Shown here piece after piece: positions 6,485 to 9,654 of a stretch of 9,654 nucleotides of DNA (positions are counted from its first letter, which is position 1; every line of letters starts with the position of its first letter). The translations under genes and the position numbers were made by a program. The notes beneath the pieces are model-generated. The model saw only the letters and a program-made list of their open reading frames with translations, had not been told where the DNA came from and ran no database searches. This DNA comes from Elusimicrobiota bacterium (lineage in GTDB: Bacteria; CG03), in the NCBI GenBank assembly GCA_021161625.1, contig JAGHAG010000129.1, positions 1 through 9,654 on the forward strand. Direction: 5' to 3'.

Positions 6485-7168
6485 ATGAAAATAGGAGTTT
6501 GCGGGCTTGAAGTCCCAAGAGGAAAAATAAAATACAGTGATGAGCGCCTTTTGAAAATTTCAGAAAAATTTCCAGAAAAAAAAGTTTCTCCCTATTTTTT
6601 TGAATTTACGGACAACTTTGAGAACGTGAGTGTAATTGCTGCCTCAAAAGAAGGGCTTCTGGAACTTATTATACAGGACATGGAAAAACTGGAAAAGGTG
6701 AGAGAAAATTCTGAACCACAGCAAAAAAAGATTCTTGAAAAATGCCTGCAACTTCTTGAAAGTGAAAAAATCCTCTGTGATGAAAGTTTTTCTGAGGAGG
6801 AAAAAAAATATCTTACAAATATATCTCCATTAACCTTAAAGCCCGTTGCCCTGATAGATGAAATAGATGCCCCCGAGGATGCAATAAAAAAAACAATAGC
6901 AAAGGCAAATTTGGGATTTTTTTACACAACAGCAAAAAAGGAGATAAAAGTTTGGCTTTTTAAAAGGGGTGAAAGCATCATTGAGTGCGCTTCAAAAATC
7001 CATACAGACCTTGCAAGAGGATTTATAAGGGCAGAGGTTGTCAATTTTAAGGATTTTGTAAATTGCCACAACCTGCACGAAGCAAAAGAAAAAGGATTTT
7101 TAAAAACTGTTTCAAAGGATTATAAAGTTCAGGATGGTGATATAATTGAAATTTTATTTCACATTTAA
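6485..7168 (+). CDS. YchF-related protein lacking the GTPase domain (DUF933/TGS C-terminus)
   Basis: A 227-residue protein whose C-terminal third is unmistakably YchF: FFYTTAKKEIKVWLF (145-159), IHTDLARGFIRAEVV (172-186) and KDYKVQDGDIIEILF (211-225) match its C-terminal TGS-like domain. Earlier pieces also fit: IGVCGL (3-8) resembles the strand before the YchF P-loop, KYSDERLLKISE (16-27) its VPDPRLD segment, and 55-115 its charged helical hairpin. However, GxxxxGKS is absent, the DxAG motif has become FTDNFEN, and the NxxE base-recognition motif has become LIDEID (123-128). YchF normally has about 363 residues; some 135 are missing, all from the G domain, with the frame intact. Intact YchF is a ribosome-associated ATPase; this one could not hydrolyse nucleotide, so a ribosome or partner-binding role is inferred. 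Transcribed divergently from the glycosylase. Confidence 0.85.
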   Translation: MKIGVCGLEVPRGKIKYSDERLLKISEKFPEKKVSPYFFEFTDNFENVSVIAASKEGLLELIIQDMEKLEKVRENSEPQQKKILEKCLQLLESEKILCDESFSEEEKKYLTNISPLTLKPVALIDEIDAPEDAIKKTIAKANLGFFYTTAKKEIKVWLFKRGESIIECASKIHTDLARGFIRAEVVNFKDFVNCHNLHEAKEKGFLKTVSKDYKVQDGDIIEILFHI

Positions 7169-7269
7169 CCCCGCCCTCTAAGCAGTATAATCTTAACCCA
7201 TCTTAACCTTTCTTCAAGCAATTTCATACTGCTTTAACCTTTTTTCTCATGCATAGAGGGCGGGGTTAA
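7165..7269. repeat. 105-bp element with 16-bp terminal inverted repeats
   Basis: TTAACCCCGCCCTCTA (7165-7180) is perfectly repeated in inverse at 7254-7269. A second perfect stem, AGCAGTAT (7181-7188) with 7226-7233, abuts the outer one, giving a long stacked hairpin with a 20-nt bulge on one side. TTAACC occurs four times (7165, 7193, 7203, 7234). The element fills the gap between convergent genes exactly: the TAA of the YchF-like gene (7166-7168) is in the left arm, and the xerD stop begins at 7271. There is no T-run after either arm. It could be a MITE-like element acting as a bidirectional transcription or mRNA-end structure. Confidence 0.7.
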
Positions 7270-7270
7270 C

Positions 7271-8131
7271 TTACGCTCTTGGATGAAATTTTTGATAAAT
7301 CTGTTTTAATTTTTTCCTTGAGATGTGCGTGTAAATCTGTGTTGTTGAAATTTTTGCATGACCTAAAAGTTCCTGAATAATCCTCAAATCCGCACCATTT
7401 TGAAGAAGGTGTGTCGCAAAAGAGTGTCTGAAAGTGTGGGGAGTAATTTTTCCGCTTACCCCCGCACTTTTTACAATTTTTTTTATTATTTTAAATACCC
7501 CCATTCTGCTGAATTTTTTGCCAGAAGGATTTGGAAAAAGAATATCCTCATCCCTCAAATTTACCCTTTCAAGATATTTTTTTATCACCTCAATGGAGGT
7601 TTTGCTCAAAGGGACAATTCTTTCTTTTCCTCTTTTTCCAAGGCATTTGAGAAACCCTGCAGAGAGATTCAAATCCTTCACCCTCAGGTTTATAAGTTCG
7701 CTTATTCTCAGTCCGCTTCCGTAAAGAATTTCCAGCATTGCAAGATTTCTTATTCCTTTTGCTTTTTCTGTTTTTATTGAGGATAAAATTCTTTCAACTT
7801 CTAAAACACTTAAAACATCTGGAAGATATTTCTCAATACGGGGAGACTGAATTGCAGAAAGGATATTCTTCTGCACAATTCCTTCTTCAATTAAAAAATT
7901 CCAGAAACACCTTAAAGAGCAGATTTTTCTTGCAAGGGTTCTTGAGGAAACTTTTTTTCTTAAATTCCTAAGATATTGAGAAACAGCACTCACAGATACA
8001 GAAGGCAGAGGCTTTTTTATCTTATCTAAAAAATTATGAATATCTGTACTATATGCAGAAATTGTAAGAGGAGAAAGCCCTTTTTCAACCAGACAGTAAT
8101 TCTTAAAATCCTCTAAAATCTGTGAGGGCAT
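7271..8131 (-). CDS. xerD: Tyrosine recombinase XerC/XerD family
   Basis: A 286-residue Xer recombinase, expected to resolve chromosome dimers at dif. An N-terminal SAM-like core-binding domain (about 1-95) is followed by the catalytic domain. All six catalytic residues can be placed: R142 (GSGLRISEL), K166 (GKRGKER), H232 and R235 (HTFRHSFATHL), H258 (LLGHAKISTT) and the nucleophile Y267. Spacing equals that of E. coli XerD, and the C-terminus ends in HPRA like Xer proteins rather than phage integrases. The ATG at 8131 follows the recA stop by 7 bp without a clear ribosome site, so it is probably co-transcribed and translationally coupled. Only one Xer is visible, so XerC versus XerD cannot be settled. 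A tail-to-tail repeat element adjoins its stop. Confidence 0.92.
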   Translation of the reverse strand: MPSQILEDFKNYCLVEKGLSPLTISAYSTDIHNFLDKIKKPLPSVSVSAVSQYLRNLRKKVSSRTLARKICSLRCFWNFLIEEGIVQKNILSAIQSPRIEKYLPDVLSVLEVERILSSIKTEKAKGIRNLAMLEILYGSGLRISELINLRVKDLNLSAGFLKCLGKRGKERIVPLSKTSIEVIKKYLERVNLRDEDILFPNPSGKKFSRMGVFKIIKKIVKSAGVSGKITPHTFRHSFATHLLQNGADLRIIQELLGHAKISTTQIYTHISRKKLKQIYQKFHPRA

Positions 8132-8138
8132 TAAAAAA

Positions 8139-9149
8139 TTACTTTTTTTGTGGAGTAAAAACTCTCTGCCTGATTTCTTTTTCTATTTGTTTTGAAAGTT
8201 CAGAGTTTGCAATTAAATTCTGAATTGAATCTTCCCTTCCCACTCCCAGTTTCTGGTCTTTGTAATAATAGGTATTGCCTGTCTTTTTAACAAGGCTCAA
8301 ATCAATTGCAACATCTAAAATTGAGGACTCTCTGACAATTCCTTTTCCAAAATAAATATCAAATTCACAGATTTTAAAAGGAGGTGCCACTTTGTTTTTA
8401 GCAATTTTGCATTTCACTCTTGCACCAACAACTTCATTTTTCACTTTTATTGAACCAACTCTTCTTATGTCAATTCTTACGGAGGAATAAAATTTCAGGG
8501 CCCTTCCGCCGGGGGTGGTTTCGCCACTTCCAAAACTAAATCCCATACCAATTTTTTCTCTTATCTGATTTATGAAAATTGCCGCTGTTCGGGATTTGGA
8601 TATTGCTGAGGCAAGACGTCTCAAACTCTGCGACATCAATCTTGCCTGAAGCCCAACTGTTGGCTCTCCAATTTCACCTTCCAGTTCTGCCTTTGGAACA
8701 AGAGCAGCAACTGAATCAACAACAATCACATCAACAGAACCGCTTCTTATCAGCGTGTCGCAAATTTGAAGAGCCTGTTCTCCGGAATCAGGCTGTGCCA
8801 CATAAAGCGCCTTTATGTCAACGCCTATTTTCTGCGCATAGTCGGGGTCCATTGCGTGTTCTGCATCTATGAATGCAGCTATGCCGCCCTTCTTCTGAAC
8901 ATTTGCAATAATCTGAAGAGCAAGGGTTGTCTTTCCACCGCCTTCAGGTCCAAAAATTTCTGTAATTCTTCCTCTGGGAATACCACCAATTCCAAGAGCA
9001 ATATCAAGAGCAAGGGCTCCTGTTTCAATTGCTTCAACTTTTCCAAGAAATCTCTGGTCTCCAAGTTTCATAATTGCACCTTTGCCAAATTTTTTTTCAA
9101 TTTCTGAAATTGCTACTTCCAGATTTTTTTCTTTTTCTCCTTTTGCCAT
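8139..9149 (-). CDS. recA: Recombinase RecA
   Basis: The ATP-dependent strand-exchange protein for homologous recombination and SOS activation; 336 residues, with a C-terminal tail shorter than in E. coli. Walker A is GPEGGGKTT (67-75), where most RecA proteins have GPESSGKTT; K73 and T74 remain. Walker B is VIVVDSVAAL (141-150). E97 in DAEHAMDP is the catalytic glutamate. L1 is GEIGEPTVGLQARLMSQ (158-174). L2 reads KIGMGFSFGSGETT (199-212), two residues longer than the usual KIGVMFGNPETT and without its proline. KFYSSVRIDIRR (219-230) is standard. The ATG at 9149 has a GGGGGGAG stretch immediately upstream. It heads a two-gene unit with xerD. Confidence 0.97.
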   Translation of the reverse strand: MAKGEKEKNLEVAISEIEKKFGKGAIMKLGDQRFLGKVEAIETGALALDIALGIGGIPRGRITEIFGPEGGGKTTLALQIIANVQKKGGIAAFIDAEHAMDPDYAQKIGVDIKALYVAQPDSGEQALQICDTLIRSGSVDVIVVDSVAALVPKAELEGEIGEPTVGLQARLMSQSLRRLASAISKSRTAAIFINQIREKIGMGFSFGSGETTPGGRALKFYSSVRIDIRRVGSIKVKNEVVGARVKCKIAKNKVAPPFKICEFDIYFGKGIVRESSILDVAIDLSLVKKTGNTYYYKDQKLGVGREDSIQNLIANSELSKQIEKEIRQRVFTPQKK

Positions 9150-9170
9150 AACTCCCCCCTTTTTTCCTAT

Positions 9171-9199
9171 AAATTAATAAATAACCCCTGTAAAGTCAA
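9171..9199 (-). promoter_or_regulatory. Possible recA promoter
   Basis: On the minus strand TTGACT (9199-9194, 5 of 6 bases) lies 17 bp from TAATTT (9176-9171, a poor -10). Transcription would start near 9164, leaving a leader of about 15 nt that holds the G-rich ribosome site. Position is plausible, but the weak -10 limits confidence. Confidence 0.35.
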
Positions 9200-9202
9200 A
9201 GA

Positions 9203-9237
9203 AAACACATATTTGTTTCTGGTGAGCACAAACAAAT
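9203..9237. promoter_or_regulatory. Dyads just upstream of the recA -35
   Basis: AAACA (9203-9207) and TGTTT (9214-9218) form a 16-bp dyad with a 6-bp centre; ATTTGTTT (9211-9218) also pairs with 9230-9237 across 11 bases. The first abuts the putative -35, a position where an SOS operator might lie, but it matches neither the E. coli CTGT-N8-ACAG box nor the Bacillus GAAC-N4-GTTC box. An operator is only a guess. Confidence 0.25.
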
Positions 9238-9240
9238 GAG

Positions 9241-9310
9241 GGATAAGTAATGAGTAACGAGGAAACAGTTAAAAGTTAAAAGTAAATGGTGAGCGGTAAG
9301 CTGTGAGCAG
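9241..9310. repeat. Ten-unit degenerate heptad array
   Basis: Ten consecutive 7-bp units in unbroken register, typified by TAATGAG (9248), TAACGAG (9255), TTAAAAG (9269 and 9276), TAAATGG (9283) and TGAGCAG (9304). Nearly all end in G and most contain TAA or TGA near the start, so plus-strand stops fall in all three frames. Sequence AAATGAG at 9234-9240 extends the register by one unit. Confidence 0.8.
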
Positions 9311-9325
9311 AACCACTGATAAATA

Positions 9326-9388
9326 AATTCCAAATTACAAGCACCAAGCACCAAATAAATCCTAAATCCTAAATCCCAATAACCTAAA
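9326..9388. repeat. Nine-unit heptad array, A/C-rich
   Basis: Nine 7-bp units without a register break, including two identical AGCACCA units (9340-9346, 9347-9353) and two identical CCTAAAT units (9361-9367, 9368-9374). Its A/C-rich units are broadly complementary to the array at 9491-9525. Bases 9389-9429 continue in loose heptads (GAATTTA, GGTATTT types). Confidence 0.75.
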
Positions 9389-9429
9389 CTGTTTGGAATT
9401 TAGAACATTGGTATTTTGATATTGTTTGG

Positions 9430-9487
9430 AACCACCGCCCTTTTTCAAAAGGGCGGGGCCCAGCCCATCTGGAGATGGGCTGTGGTT
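9430..9487. repeat. Twin GC-rich hairpins within an outer stem
   Basis: Hairpin 1: CCGCCCTTTT (9435-9444) with 9447-9456, loop of 2. Hairpin 2: CAGCCCATCT (9461-9470) with 9473-9482, loop of 2. The flanks AACCAC (9430-9435) and GTGGTT (9482-9487) are complementary and would close a three-way junction, sharing one base with each inner stem. The CCGCCCT core also occurs in the 7165-7269 element. No T-run follows. Confidence 0.7.
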
Positions 9488-9490
9488 TGC

Positions 9491-9525
9491 TATTTGGAAT
9501 TTGGGATTTGGAATTTGTAATTTAA
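9491..9525. repeat. Five-unit heptad array, consensus AATTTGG
   Basis: Units at 9491, 9498, 9505, 9512 and 9519, of the types TATTTGG, AATTTGG and GATTTGG. Complementary in type to the 9326-9388 array (units such as AATTCCA), so the two together flank the twin hairpins as an imperfect long inverted repeat. Confidence 0.75.
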
Positions 9526-9535
9526 CATTTCTTTC

Positions 9536-9563
9536 CTCTATCCTCTATCCTCTGTCCTCTATC
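9536..9563. repeat. Four-unit heptad array, consensus CTCTATC
   Basis: Four exact-register units, three identical and one (9550-9556) with a single base change; minus-strand form GATAGAG. From 9564 to the window end I see no gene, only pyrimidine-rich sequence in which TCACTTTATTT occurs twice, 24 bp apart (9578 and 9602). Confidence 0.8.
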
Positions 9564-9654
9564 CACTTTTTTCCTTGTCACTTTATTTTCTTGTCTCCAT
9601 ATCACTTTATTTCTTTTGAAAATAAAACTTTTCTGCTTTTCTGAACCCAATAAT

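Noticed and set aside
6450..6518. Longer start for the glycosylase at 6518
   Set aside because: It would cross the divergent gene's ATG and extended -10 promoter; the extra residues have no place in the fold.
7165..7269. Standard intrinsic terminator
   Set aside because: The long stem has no T-run on its 3' side on either strand, so the usual definition is not met.
7271..8131. Phage or integron integrase marking a mobile island
   Set aside because: Catalytic spacing, HPRA C-terminus and linkage to recA indicate a housekeeping Xer; no att duplication or tRNA is seen nearby.
9241..9563. CRISPR-like array
   Set aside because: Repeat period is 7 bp with no spacers of 25-40 bp and no cas genes.
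9426..9644. A 72-codon plus-strand frame
   Set aside because: It is made of the twin hairpins and pyrimidine-rich heptads; its protein is repeat-derived, F/S/L/P-rich and without a ribosome site.

Overview
The window reads as a low-GC, anaerobic bacterium. It has bacterial RecA and Xer, Shine-Dalgarno-led overlapping genes, and a four-subunit pyruvate/2-oxoacid:ferredoxin oxidoreductase of the kind found in anaerobes and thermophiles. Intergenic DNA is crowded with degenerate 7-bp tandem arrays and GC-rich palindromes. I associate that style with uncultured candidate-phylum assemblies, but no gene here fixes the phylum.

Layout. Positions 1-304 carry no convincing gene: two 7-bp repeat arrays in opposite orientation flank a 15-bp-arm hairpin, and another array runs into the 3' end of the first gene. 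Positions 305-5510 (minus strand) form one operon in which every neighbouring pair overlaps. In transcription order it encodes a beta-helix lipoprotein, NAD kinase, PorG, PorD, PorA, PorB and an N-acetylglutamate-synthase-type acetyltransferase. Positions 5511-5669 hold its leader, with a hairpin and a possible promoter. An AlkA-like DNA glycosylase (5670-6449, minus) lies next, carrying a 12-bp-arm palindrome inside its reading frame. Divergent from it at 6485-7168 (plus) is a shrunken relative of the YchF GTPase. A 105-bp element with 16-bp terminal inverted repeats exactly fills the gap to the convergent xerD. recA (8139-9149) lies 7 bp upstream of xerD in the same direction. Positions 9150-9654 contain a likely recA promoter and then another complex of heptad arrays around twin hairpins.

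How the genes fit together. The Por enzyme would decarboxylate pyruvate (or make it) with ferredoxin as carrier. NAD kinase in the same transcript links this to the NADP pool, and the acetyltransferase would use acetyl-CoA, the Por product, for the first step of arginine synthesis. RecA, Xer and the glycosylase form a DNA-maintenance neighbourhood.

The most unusual items are the YchF relative that keeps its helical and TGS-like parts but has lost all GTPase motifs; the heptad arrays, whose units carry stop codons and so close all three frames; the palindromes inside the glycosylase and lipoprotein genes; and the inverted-repeat element between the convergent genes. RecA also departs from consensus in both its P-loop and its L2 DNA-binding loop.
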